From: Balneolales bacterium
GTDB lineage: Bacteria > Bacteroidota > Rhodothermia > Balneolales > Natronogracilivirgulaceae
DNA: 8,273 bases
NCBI GenBank assembly: GCA_007135895.1
Contig: SLHZ01000331.1
Span: 1-8,273, forward strand
Direction of reading: 5' to 3'
Position numbers and translations under genes: made by a program. Positions within the stretch are counted from its first letter, which is position 1. Each line of letters begins with the position of its first letter. This document shows positions 1 to 5,892 of this stretch, piece after piece. Below the pieces are notes generated by a model that made no database searches, was not told the DNA's origin, and was given only the letters and a program-made list of their open reading frames with translations.

Positions 1-66
1 AAATACGGCGAGGCGGATGTCTCACTCCATGCGGAAAAATACGGCGAGGCGGATGTCTCACTCCAT
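1..66. repeat. 36-bp in-frame tandem duplication inside ispH
   Basis: Bases 1-30 and 37-66 are identical over 30 bp, separated by GCGGAA, giving a period of 36 bp (12 codons). The encoded unit is KYGEADVSLH(AE). The first copy starts exactly at base 1, so further copies upstream cannot be excluded, and an assembly or contig-edge artefact is possible. Confidence 0.9.
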
Positions 67-471
67 TTTGCCGATACCTCCGATACGCTCTGCTACGCCA
101 CCCATGAAAACCAGTCGGCCACACAGGCCCTGCTTGCGGAAAAAGCGGATCTTGCGCTTGTCGTGGGAGGTTACAACTCATCCAACACCATGCATCTTGT
201 TGAGCTGCTCGAAGAGCGCTTCCCCACCTACCATATCCGGGATGCGTCTGAAATAATATCCCGTATGGAGATCCGCCATTTCAACCAGTGGAAAAAAGAG
301 ATGGTTACGACCCGGAACTGGATTCCCCGGGCTGCCGCTCCCATCACCATTGCCCTTACATCCGGGGCCTCCTGTCCCGATATCCTGGTGGATGAAGTGG
401 TCCTGAAGCTGGCAGCATGGTTCGAAGGGTGCCGCCCGATCGAAGAGGCATTAAAGCCCTTTCAGCAATAA
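1..471 (+). CDS. ispH: 4-hydroxy-3-methylbut-2-enyl diphosphate reductase (IspH/LytB), C-terminal part
   Basis: IspH is the [4Fe-4S] enzyme that makes IPP and DMAPP from HMBPP in the last step of the MEP isoprenoid pathway. Only the last 156 codons are present; the reading frame is open from base 1 and ends at TAA 469-471. Visible family motifs are the third cluster cysteine in LCYATHENQ (Cys codon 91-93), the substrate-binding stretch VVGGYNSSNT (from about 160), and SGASCPDILVDEV near 361-396. The spacing and the KYGE..…HF…DTLCYAT pattern resemble the plant/cyanobacterial type of IspH more than the E. coli type. Just before the cysteine motif the 12-residue unit AEKYGEADVSLH is repeated (KYGEADVSLH at codons 1-10 and 13-22); the family normally has one such segment. 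The gene converges on the YbbR-like gene. Identity is secure; the N-terminal half, with the other two cluster cysteines, lies outside the window. Confidence 0.95.
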   Translation, partial: KYGEADVSLHAEKYGEADVSLHFADTSDTLCYATHENQSATQALLAEKADLALVVGGYNSSNTMHLVELLEERFPTYHIRDASEIISRMEIRHFNQWKKEMVTTRNWIPRAAAPITIALTSGASCPDILVDEVVLKLAAWFEGCRPIEEALKPFQQ

Positions 472-643
472 CCCGGATTTCCGGATTAACCCGATCTCTG
501 CGAGACCCGGTTTTTATGGTTCGATGATCCGGAACCTTGCCGGGACCGGCTTTCTGCAAGGAGTGATTTTCTGCGAGACCCGGTTTCCCGGATTAACCCG
601 ATCTCTGCGAGACCCAAATTTCAGGGTTCGATGACCCGGAACC
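471..643. repeat. 66-bp direct repeat, two copies 107 bp apart, plus a short third fragment
   Basis: Copy 1 spans 471-536 and copy 2 spans 578-643, matching at about 58 of 66 positions; an internal 28-bp core (481-508 and 588-615) is identical. A 17-bp fragment of the same unit sits at 570-586, matching 497-513. The 12-mer TCTGCGAGACCC therefore occurs three times (497, 570, 604). Copy 2 contains the last codons and the TGA stop of the minus-strand YbbR-like gene (FRVIEP-stop). Copy 1 keeps the equivalent codons as FRIIEP followed by TAA, with no gene attached. Copy 1 begins on the last base of the ispH stop codon. Confidence 0.9.
488..515 (+). terminator. Possible Rho-independent terminator of ispH
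   Basis: An imperfect hairpin spans 488-512: AACC pairs with GGTT, one G-C pair follows a mismatch, and TCTC pairs with GAGA around a TGC loop. The T-run is 511-515. It lies 17 bases after the ispH stop. The stem has two mismatches, and the second repeat copy (595-619) has lost the lower part of the stem, so this is only a plausible call. Confidence 0.35.
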
Positions 644-1733
644 AGGATACGCGGCGAGGTTGGAACGAACGCAAACGCAGGTCCAGATCCTCGGCCGTGC
701 TGCGGACCACCGGGACCACAAAGCCAACGGTATCACGCGCGACCTCTTCGTAATAGACATAGGCCTCATAGGGCACGATATCCTGGGCTTCGCTGTAATA
801 TTCAATGGGGACATCATACCGGACCGTGATGACCGATGGGTTGAAACGGAGCTCCGTTCCGGCCGGTACGTTGCGTGCCCGCACATAGATGCGTATTTCT
901 CCCTCGGTATACTCCGTCACGTCGAACGAGAGGTTGACCTCCCGAAAATCTCTTTCCAGCAGCGGATTGATATCCGCCAGTCGAACCGATCGCTCCACGC
1001 GGTCCTGAACATTGCGCAGCATCAGAATATCGGTCGGCCATCGTGTCAGGGTATCGACCAGGGACATGGCCCCTGTTACCGTCACACTGTCGGGGCGAAC
1101 CGTCACCGGCCGCTTCAGTTCATACTGTGACTTGAACCGCACATCCAGGACCGGCTCAACCGGGACTTTTCTGGTTATCCTGGGCTCCATGACCACTTGC
1201 AGAACGGGGGGTTGAACTTTCTGTACGGTCAGATCGGCAAAGTTGGCAAGGTGGTCCTGGATGATCTCGGCAACGGGCACGGTGCCCTCTCCGTAGTCAA
1301 TGGTGATTTCAGGAGGATTTCGATAGAGGTTGAGCAGGCTCCATCCTTCTCCGCTTACACCAACGCGGGCATGGCCGGGTGGCTGACGGGCGAAAGCCAT
1401 ATCGTCACTGTATCCGGTAATCTTGAGGGGGACATTCAAGGTGATATGGTATTCACGTCCCAGATTGACCATCAGCCACAGGGAGAGGGCGATCAGGTAG
1501 CCGATTAGAAAAACGATCAGGATTTCACCTTTCCGGATATAGGTCGTCTCCCTGTCCGACAAACCGAACAGGCGCTTTCTCCATTTGCCTGAAAAAAAGC
1601 CTGAAAAAAAGGATAAACCTGACACGAGTGGTGATAACCTGTTGGATGATAATACGGGGCCCGTTGTTTCCCGAGACCGCTGCTTTTTCGGATTCTCTGC
1701 GGGTTCCCATGTTCTTCCGGCAAAAATACGCAA
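621..1733 (-). CDS. YbbR-domain (CdaR-like) membrane-anchored protein
   Basis: A 370-residue protein with one membrane segment at about residues 71-90 (EILIVFLIGYLIALSLWLMV). A long extracytoplasmic part of beta-rich YbbR-type repeats follows, with typical short stretches such as PVEPVLDVRF, VTVRPDSVTVTGA and NVPAGTELRFNPSVITVRY. In Firmicutes the YbbR protein CdaR binds and modulates the diadenylate cyclase CdaA; that role here is inference, since no cyclase gene is in the window. It is the last gene of the minus-strand run, 15 bp after the DUF721 stop. The start is uncertain: the longest frame begins with TTG (1731-1733) right after a T8 run and without a Shine-Dalgarno site. A GTG at 1623-1625 would give about 334 residues and still keep the membrane segment. 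The 3' end lies inside the repeated block described for 471-643. Confidence 0.8.
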   Translation of the reverse strand: MRIFAGRTWEPAENPKKQRSRETTGPVLSSNRLSPLVSGLSFFSGFFSGKWRKRLFGLSDRETTYIRKGEILIVFLIGYLIALSLWLMVNLGREYHITLNVPLKITGYSDDMAFARQPPGHARVGVSGEGWSLLNLYRNPPEITIDYGEGTVPVAEIIQDHLANFADLTVQKVQPPVLQVVMEPRITRKVPVEPVLDVRFKSQYELKRPVTVRPDSVTVTGAMSLVDTLTRWPTDILMLRNVQDRVERSVRLADINPLLERDFREVNLSFDVTEYTEGEIRIYVRARNVPAGTELRFNPSVITVRYDVPIEYYSEAQDIVPYEAYVYYEEVARDTVGFVVPVVRSTAEDLDLRLRSFQPRRVSWFRVIEP

Positions 1734-1748
1734 AAAAAATTCAAATGA

Positions 1749-2048
1749 TCAGGATTTGACAACAATTTCCCGTATCACCTGTTCTTTTACTTCCTTATTC
1801 AGTTTTGCGGCCATTTGATGACGCTGCATGTGTATCTCGTGGCGCCATGAGGGATCGGAAACATGCATGATGAGCCGATCTCCTTTGAAGTGGATTTCCC
1901 TGACCTGCTGCCGGATCCGCTCACCGATGATACGAGGCCAAATGGAAAGCACCACACCCCGCTTCAGCGCTTTTTTTTCCGGGTGATTACTCAGGTAGTC
2001 ATCCAGCAAATCACTCAGTTTATGCGGTTTTCTTTGTCTGGGCGTCAT
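1749..2048 (-). CDS. DUF721 / DciA-like protein
   Basis: A 99-residue protein of the DUF721 family, whose best-known member DciA loads or stimulates the replicative helicase DnaB in bacteria lacking DnaC/DnaI. The visible pattern is an N-terminal helix (KLSDLLDDYLSNH), the tryptophan-containing WPRIIGERI segment, then FKGDRLIMHVSDPSWRHEIHMQRHQMAAKLN, a typical KH-like DUF721 core, and a short C-terminal helix. I chose the ATG at 2046-2048, which leaves 43 bp after recF. A TTG at 2106-2108 would add 20 residues of unremarkable sequence and overlap the recF end by 17 bp. Neither start has a clear ribosome binding site. A position directly downstream of recF matches the dnaA–dnaN–recF–DUF721 order known from other phyla and supports a replication role. 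The family is clear; helicase loading is inferred from the family. Confidence 0.85.
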   Translation of the reverse strand: MTPRQRKPHKLSDLLDDYLSNHPEKKALKRGVVLSIWPRIIGERIRQQVREIHFKGDRLIMHVSDPSWRHEIHMQRHQMAAKLNKEVKEQVIREIVVKS

Positions 2049-2091
2049 GGAAGAGACAGCTCGTAATGTATGTGAGGGGGATACGGCAGAC

Positions 2092-3237
2092 TCAGTTCGG
2101 GTCGTCAATCCGGTCGACTTTTACCCGACCTTCATCTACCCGGAATGAAGCGATGCGATGGTTTTTGCCAGCCGTAAAGCCGGTCAGTTTATCGGGATGT
2201 GCCGCCGTGACGAATGATTGTCCGGGATGCTGGGCAAGCATGGTCATCACCACATTGGTTCGTTGCGGGTCCAGGTCGCCAAAGACATCATCAAGCAGAA
2301 ATACGGGCCGGTCATCCAGTCGTTCACTGTAATAATAGAGCTGTGCCATCTTAAGTGCCAGTGCAAAGATACGATGCTGGCCCTGGGATCCAAACTTTCT
2401 GAGTTCCATGTCATTGAGCCGGAAAACAAGATCATCGCGATGGGGTCCGGCGGTGGTCACCATGCGCTCGGCCTCACGGGGCGCGCGTTCCCGGAGCAAC
2501 TCAAAAAAGGCCTGTTTCATCTCGGGGGGCTCCAGGCAGGGATCACAAAAAGTGCGATAGGTCACAAAGGGAATCAGCTCGGTTCCGGCCAGTTCTCCGT
2601 GCGCTTTTTCCAGGCACTTCTGAAACGAGCGGATAACGGCACTTCGGCGGTGGGTTATGCGTGTTCCGGTTTCCACAAGCTGCACGTCCCAGGGCTCCAG
2701 TACATGGGGGAGTCGATCGGGACGATCATGCCAGTCGGAAAGCACCCGGTTGCGCTGGCGCACGATCTTACGATAGCGTATGAGGTCCTCAAGATAGCTG
2801 GCCGAGGTCTGTGCAATCATGGCATCCAGGAAAGCGCGTCTCTCAGCGGGCCCCTCGCCGGTCAGTTTCCGGTCGGCCGGTGACACCAGCACCACCGGAA
2901 CCAGTCCGATCAGGTCGGCATGCCGTGTCAGAGGACTGCGGTTGACCCACAGTTTCTTCCCTTCTCCCCGTTCAAACGAGCACGAAATCTCGAAGTCCCG
3001 GCGCAGTGATCCGTCGAAGATACCCCGGATGAGGAACGAGCGTTCGCCCTGCATGACCACATACTGATCGGAACTGCTCGCAAAACTCCGCCCCATGCAC
3101 AAATAGTGGATGGCATCGAGCAGATTGGTCTTGCCGGCGCCGTTGGGTCCCGTAATCAGGTTTATGTGCTCTCCCCATTGCACCTCCGTCATGGAATGAT
3201 TCCGGAAATGCGAAAGAAGCAGGGAGCGGTTTATCAT
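2092..3237 (-). CDS. recF: DNA replication and repair protein RecF
   Basis: RecF is a cytoplasmic SMC/ABC-type ATPase that, with RecO and RecR, loads RecA at single-strand gaps. The 381-residue length is close to the usual 360-380. Visible motifs are Walker A GPNGAGKT (residues 30-37), the conserved N-terminal LLLSHFRNH, the RecF-typical AGPHRDDL (263-270), the ABC signature FGSQGQHR (282-289), Walker B PVFLLDDVFGDLD (311-323), and a final TAAHPD in the H-loop position. The start is an ATG at 3235-3237, 24 bp after the RRM gene stop. No Shine-Dalgarno site is seen. All catalytic motifs are intact. The gene is followed by the DUF721 gene, which fits a shared replication/repair transcript. Confidence 0.97.
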   Translation of the reverse strand: MINRSLLLSHFRNHSMTEVQWGEHINLITGPNGAGKTNLLDAIHYLCMGRSFASSSDQYVVMQGERSFLIRGIFDGSLRRDFEISCSFERGEGKKLWVNRSPLTRHADLIGLVPVVLVSPADRKLTGEGPAERRAFLDAMIAQTSASYLEDLIRYRKIVRQRNRVLSDWHDRPDRLPHVLEPWDVQLVETGTRITHRRSAVIRSFQKCLEKAHGELAGTELIPFVTYRTFCDPCLEPPEMKQAFFELLRERAPREAERMVTTAGPHRDDLVFRLNDMELRKFGSQGQHRIFALALKMAQLYYYSERLDDRPVFLLDDVFGDLDPQRTNVVMTMLAQHPGQSFVTAAHPDKLTGFTAGKNHRIASFRVDEGRVKVDRIDDPN

Positions 3238-3261
3238 GGGAATGTGGTGGGCCGGGACAAT

Positions 3262-3615
3262 TTAGCCGTCATTCCCGGCGGCACTGTCCGGCGGCGGACC
3301 GCCGTTCAAATCCTGACTCCCGGATTCCGAGCCAGCCCCGGCATAGTCCTCCTCTTCGCCGTTGCCGGTTTCCTGTCGCGGTTGCGCTTCGTTGACCAGG
3401 ATGGTTCGATCCAGGAATACGGTGTTATTGAGTTTTTCGATAGCTTGCCTGGCGTCATCATCAAGGGCCATTTCGACAAAGCCGAATCCACGCGAACGCC
3501 GGGTTTTTTTATCCCGGACAATAAATGCGTTATTCACTTCACCGAAGTTTTCAAACAGCTCCCTGAGATCTTTTCTTGTGGTTTTCCAGGCCAGGTTGCC
3601 TACATAGATATTCAT
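3262..3615 (-). CDS. Single-RRM RNA-binding protein with acidic/glycine-rich tail
   Basis: A 117-residue protein made of one RNA recognition motif followed by a low-complexity tail. RNP2 is IYVGNL (residues 3-8) and RNP1 is RGFGFVEM (42-49); the spacing and the sequence MNIYVGNLAW match the small bacterial/cyanobacterial RNA-binding proteins (Rbp type), many of which are cold-induced. The tail (about 83-117) is rich in Gly, Asp, Glu, Ser and Pro, so it is acidic, not the basic Arg/Gly tail common in eukaryotic RRM proteins. I chose ATG 3613-3615 because it places RNP2 at the usual position; an in-frame TTG at 3652-3654 would add 13 atypical residues. It is followed by recF after 24 bp and lies 134 bp downstream of eno on the same strand. 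RNA targets cannot be read from sequence. Confidence 0.93.
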   Translation of the reverse strand: MNIYVGNLAWKTTRKDLRELFENFGEVNNAFIVRDKKTRRSRGFGFVEMALDDDARQAIEKLNNTVFLDRTILVNEAQPRQETGNGEEEDYAGAGSESGSQDLNGGPPPDSAAGNDG

Positions 3616-3689
3616 GGTTTCAGAGACGGTGAGGCAGGAACGAAGCCCGCACAAACGATGAGCTTCCTTCCCGGTTCAGTATAATTCCG

Positions 3690-3725
3690 TTTTATATGAA
3701 ATAAAATGTAGTGGTATGAAATACC
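3690..3725 (-). promoter_or_regulatory. Two adjacent small inverted repeats between eno and the RRM gene
   Basis: TTTTAT/ATAAAA (3690-3695 with 3701-3706) and GGTAT/ATACC (3713-3717 with 3721-3725) flank a shared 9-mer, TATGAAATA, found at 3695-3703 and 3715-3723, 20 bp apart. On the minus strand a TATACT box (complement of 3677-3682) lies just downstream, which could be a -10 element for the RRM gene. The second hairpin could instead form part of a weak eno terminator. No single reading is firm. Confidence 0.3.
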
Positions 3726-3749
3726 GGCAGCGGGCAGAATGTTCAGCGA

Positions 3750-5033
3750 TCAGACATGAAACGCGTCACGTCCCGGATAGACGGCACTTTCACCCAATTG
3801 CTCTTCGATACGCAGCAACTGGTTGTACTTGGCGAGCCGGTCGGTACGGCTCATGGAACCGGTTTTGATCTGGCCGGCATTGGTTGCCACGGCGAGATCG
3901 GCGATGGTGGTATCCTCGGTTTCCCCTGAGCGATGTGATATGACCGCAGTGTAGGAGTTCTTATGAGCCAGTTCGATCGTATCGAGCGTCTCGGTAAGTG
4001 TTCCGATCTGGTTCACTTTGATGAGAATGGAGTTGGCCACTCCGCCTTCAATACCTTTGGCAAGGCGACGCGAGTTGGTCACGAACAGATCGTCTCCCAC
4101 AAGCTGCACCTTCTCACCGATGGCGTCGGTCAGTTTTTTCCAGGCATCCCAGTCATTTTCGTCCATGGCATCTTCCATAGAGATAATGGGGTATCTCGCG
4201 GCCCAGTCGGCCCAGAAGGCGACCATTTCGTCGGGCGACTTCTTCGAGCCGTCGCTCCAGCGAAACTCATAGAGTCCGGTTTCGGCGTTGTAAAATTCCG
4301 AGGCGGCGGGATCCAGGGCAAGCAGGATTTCTTCACCCGGAGTATACCCGGCCTTTTCAACAGCCTGAAGAATTACTTCAATGGCTTCCTCGTTGCTTTT
4401 CAGATTGGGTGCGAATCCTCCTTCATCACCCACCGTTGTAGCATAACCCTTTTCGGAGAGAACCTTTTTCAGGTGGTGGAAGATTTCGGCTCCCATCCTC
4501 AGCGCTCCCGAAAACGACTCGGCTCCGCAGGGCATGATCATGAACTCCTGAAAATCCACATTGTTATCGGCATGGGAACCGCCGTTGATGATATTCATCA
4601 TGGGTACGGGCAGCACTTTGGCGTTCACCCCGCCCACATAGCGCCAGAAAGGGATATTCAACGCGTTGGATGCCGCATCGGCGACAGCCAGGGATACACC
4701 CAGCATGGCATTCGCACCCAGGCTTGACTTGTTTTCCGTACCGTCAAGTTCCAGCAGGATCTGATCCAGATCCACCTGATTGAACACATTGTAGCCGATG
4801 AGTTCATCCGCAATGGTCTCATTTACGTTTTCAACGGCTTTGAGGACTCCCTTGCCCATAAAAGCATCACCGCCGTCGCGCAATTCAACCGCTTCATGTT
4901 CACCGGTGGAGGCGCCTGACGGCACGGCCGCCCGGCCCATGGTGCCGTCTTCGAGAACAACATCGACTTCAATGGTAGGATTGCCCCGGGAATCAAAAAT
5001 CTGACGGGCAATAAGGTCTTCAATAATAGCCAT
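3750..5033 (-). CDS. eno: Enolase (phosphopyruvate hydratase)
   Basis: Enolase interconverts 2-phosphoglycerate and phosphoenolpyruvate in glycolysis and gluconeogenesis. The 427-residue length is typical. All expected active-site positions are visible: the SHADNNVDFQEFM loop with Glu163, DEGGFAPN with Glu204, the metal ligands Asp241, Glu287 (SMEDAM) and Asp314 (GDDLFVTN), catalytic Lys339 in the enolase signature SILIKVNQIGTLTE, ISHRSGETED (365-374) with His367-Arg368-Ser369, and Lys390 in GQIKTGSMSR. The start is ATG 5031-5033, giving the standard N-terminus MAIIEDLIARQIFDSRGNPT. There is no Shine-Dalgarno site. It is the first gene of the minus-strand run. The 101-bp gap to the divergent HAD gene should hold its promoter. 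The 134-bp gap to the RRM gene may mean separate transcription. Confidence 0.99.
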   Translation of the reverse strand: MAIIEDLIARQIFDSRGNPTIEVDVVLEDGTMGRAAVPSGASTGEHEAVELRDGGDAFMGKGVLKAVENVNETIADELIGYNVFNQVDLDQILLELDGTENKSSLGANAMLGVSLAVADAASNALNIPFWRYVGGVNAKVLPVPMMNIINGGSHADNNVDFQEFMIMPCGAESFSGALRMGAEIFHHLKKVLSEKGYATTVGDEGGFAPNLKSNEEAIEVILQAVEKAGYTPGEEILLALDPAASEFYNAETGLYEFRWSDGSKKSPDEMVAFWADWAARYPIISMEDAMDENDWDAWKKLTDAIGEKVQLVGDDLFVTNSRRLAKGIEGGVANSILIKVNQIGTLTETLDTIELAHKNSYTAVISHRSGETEDTTIADLAVATNAGQIKTGSMSRTDRLAKYNQLLRIEEQLGESAVYPGRDAFHV

Positions 5034-5121
5034 GATAAGTGAGGGTTATTGATGGAAATTTCTGTTTCGGCTTGATTCCTGAAAGGTACCGTTTTTTTTC
5101 CTAAATTGGAAAAGACAACAC

Positions 5122-5127
5122 AAAGGA
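5122..5127 (+). promoter_or_regulatory. Ribosome binding site of the HAD phosphatase gene
   Basis: AAAGGA lies 7 bases before ATG 5135. It is one of only two good Shine-Dalgarno matches in the window and fixes this start. Confidence 0.6.
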
Positions 5128-5134
5128 TATCCGG

Positions 5135-5797
5135 ATGAAAAGAACCTATCTTTTTGATATTGACGGCACACTGCTAACCATAAAAAACCTCGCCAACCGG
5201 CGCATTATTTCCGGGGTTCTCCAGCATTTCGGACTGACGCAGCATAACATCGCCGGGCTGGATTTTGCCGGCAGGACCGACCGGTGCATATTCAGCAGTC
5301 TGCTGGGCCATTCCGGCGAAGAACAGTTTCAGCTTGTCAAAGAGGTCTATCTCAGGGAACTCGGGCGTCAGCTGAAGAAAAAGGACATCCATGTTTTTGA
5401 TGGCGTGATGCGCGCCCTCACCCATCTGGAATCCAAAAAGGCATTGACCGGGCTGCTGACCGGCAACTTTGAGAAAGCCGCGCGGATCAAGCTGTCGCAG
5501 ATGAATCTGGACCACTACTTTGCTTTCGGGGCGTTTGGTGATGATCATGCGGACCGCAACGATTTGCCGCATATCGCTTTTCAGCAGATAGCCGAACGCT
5601 CGGGTGGCCGGTTCAAACCCTCCGATGTGGTCATCATCGGCGATACGCCCCGCGACATTGAGGCGGCGCACTCCTTTGGCGCCATTTCCGTGGCGGTCTG
5701 CACCGGGTCATTCGGACGCAAACAGCTGGAAGCGCACAAGCCCGACGTCATACTCTCTTCTCTGGATGAATTTCCCGAATGGGATCGCGCAGCCTGA
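5135..5797 (+). CDS. HAD-superfamily phosphatase (phosphoglycolate phosphatase-like)
   Basis: A 220-residue soluble hydrolase of the haloacid dehalogenase superfamily. Motif I is FDIDGT (residues 7-12) with nucleophile Asp8 and acid/base Asp10. Motif II is LLTGN (107-111) with Thr109. A lysine for motif III is likely Lys113 or Lys119. Motif IV is GDTPRDIEAA (169-178). The helical segment between motifs I and II (about residues 20-90) is the C1 cap typical of the PGP/beta-phosphoglucomutase group. Such enzymes dephosphorylate small phosphometabolites; the substrate cannot be told from sequence. It is transcribed divergently from enolase, across 101 bp, and converges on the outer-membrane gene. 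The start ATG 5135 has a good ribosome binding site. Family is secure, exact reaction open. Confidence 0.9.
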   Translation: MKRTYLFDIDGTLLTIKNLANRRIISGVLQHFGLTQHNIAGLDFAGRTDRCIFSSLLGHSGEEQFQLVKEVYLRELGRQLKKKDIHVFDGVMRALTHLESKKALTGLLTGNFEKAARIKLSQMNLDHYFAFGAFGDDHADRNDLPHIAFQQIAERSGGRFKPSDVVIIGDTPRDIEAAHSFGAISVAVCTGSFGRKQLEAHKPDVILSSLDEFPEWDRAA

Positions 5798-5802
5798 TCG
5801 TT

Positions 5803-5878
5803 ACTCCTCTGTCATCCCGTTCCTCCTCTGCCCATCCCGCTCCTGCTCTGTCATCCCGTTCCTGCTCTGTCATCCCGA
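5803..5878. repeat. Four imperfect tandem copies of a 19-20-bp unit
   Basis: The unit TCCTGCTCTGTCATCCCGT recurs in the gap between the two convergent genes: a partial first copy (5805-5820), a 20-bp variant (5821-5840), then 5841-5859 and 5860-5878, which differ from each other only in the last base. The unit has no internal palindrome, so it is not a classical REP hairpin. It starts 5 bases after the HAD stop and ends 14 bases before the barrel gene stop. Confidence 0.85.
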
Positions 5879-5892
5879 CAAAAACGGTCTTT

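Noticed and set aside
620..643. tRNA T-arm-like GGGTTCGATGACCC
   Set aside because: There is no matching acceptor, D or anticodon arm, and the bases are the last codons of the YbbR-like gene.
2218..2883. 221-codon plus-strand frame opposite recF
   Set aside because: It is antisense to intact RecF and the translation shows no family features.
3106..3684. 192-codon plus-strand frame across the RRM and recF starts
   Set aside because: It is antisense to two well-supported genes and shows no recognisable motif.
3963..4727. 254-codon plus-strand frame opposite enolase
   Set aside because: It lies wholly antisense to a fully intact enolase, and its translation has no recognisable domain; it is a shadow of GC-rich codon use.
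5034..5134. Clear paired promoters between eno and the HAD gene
   Set aside because: TAAATT and a T8 run are present, but no box pair with acceptable spacing is visible on either strand, so no promoter is called.
5803..5878. CRISPR-like array
   Set aside because: The units abut with no spacers, and there are no cas genes nearby.
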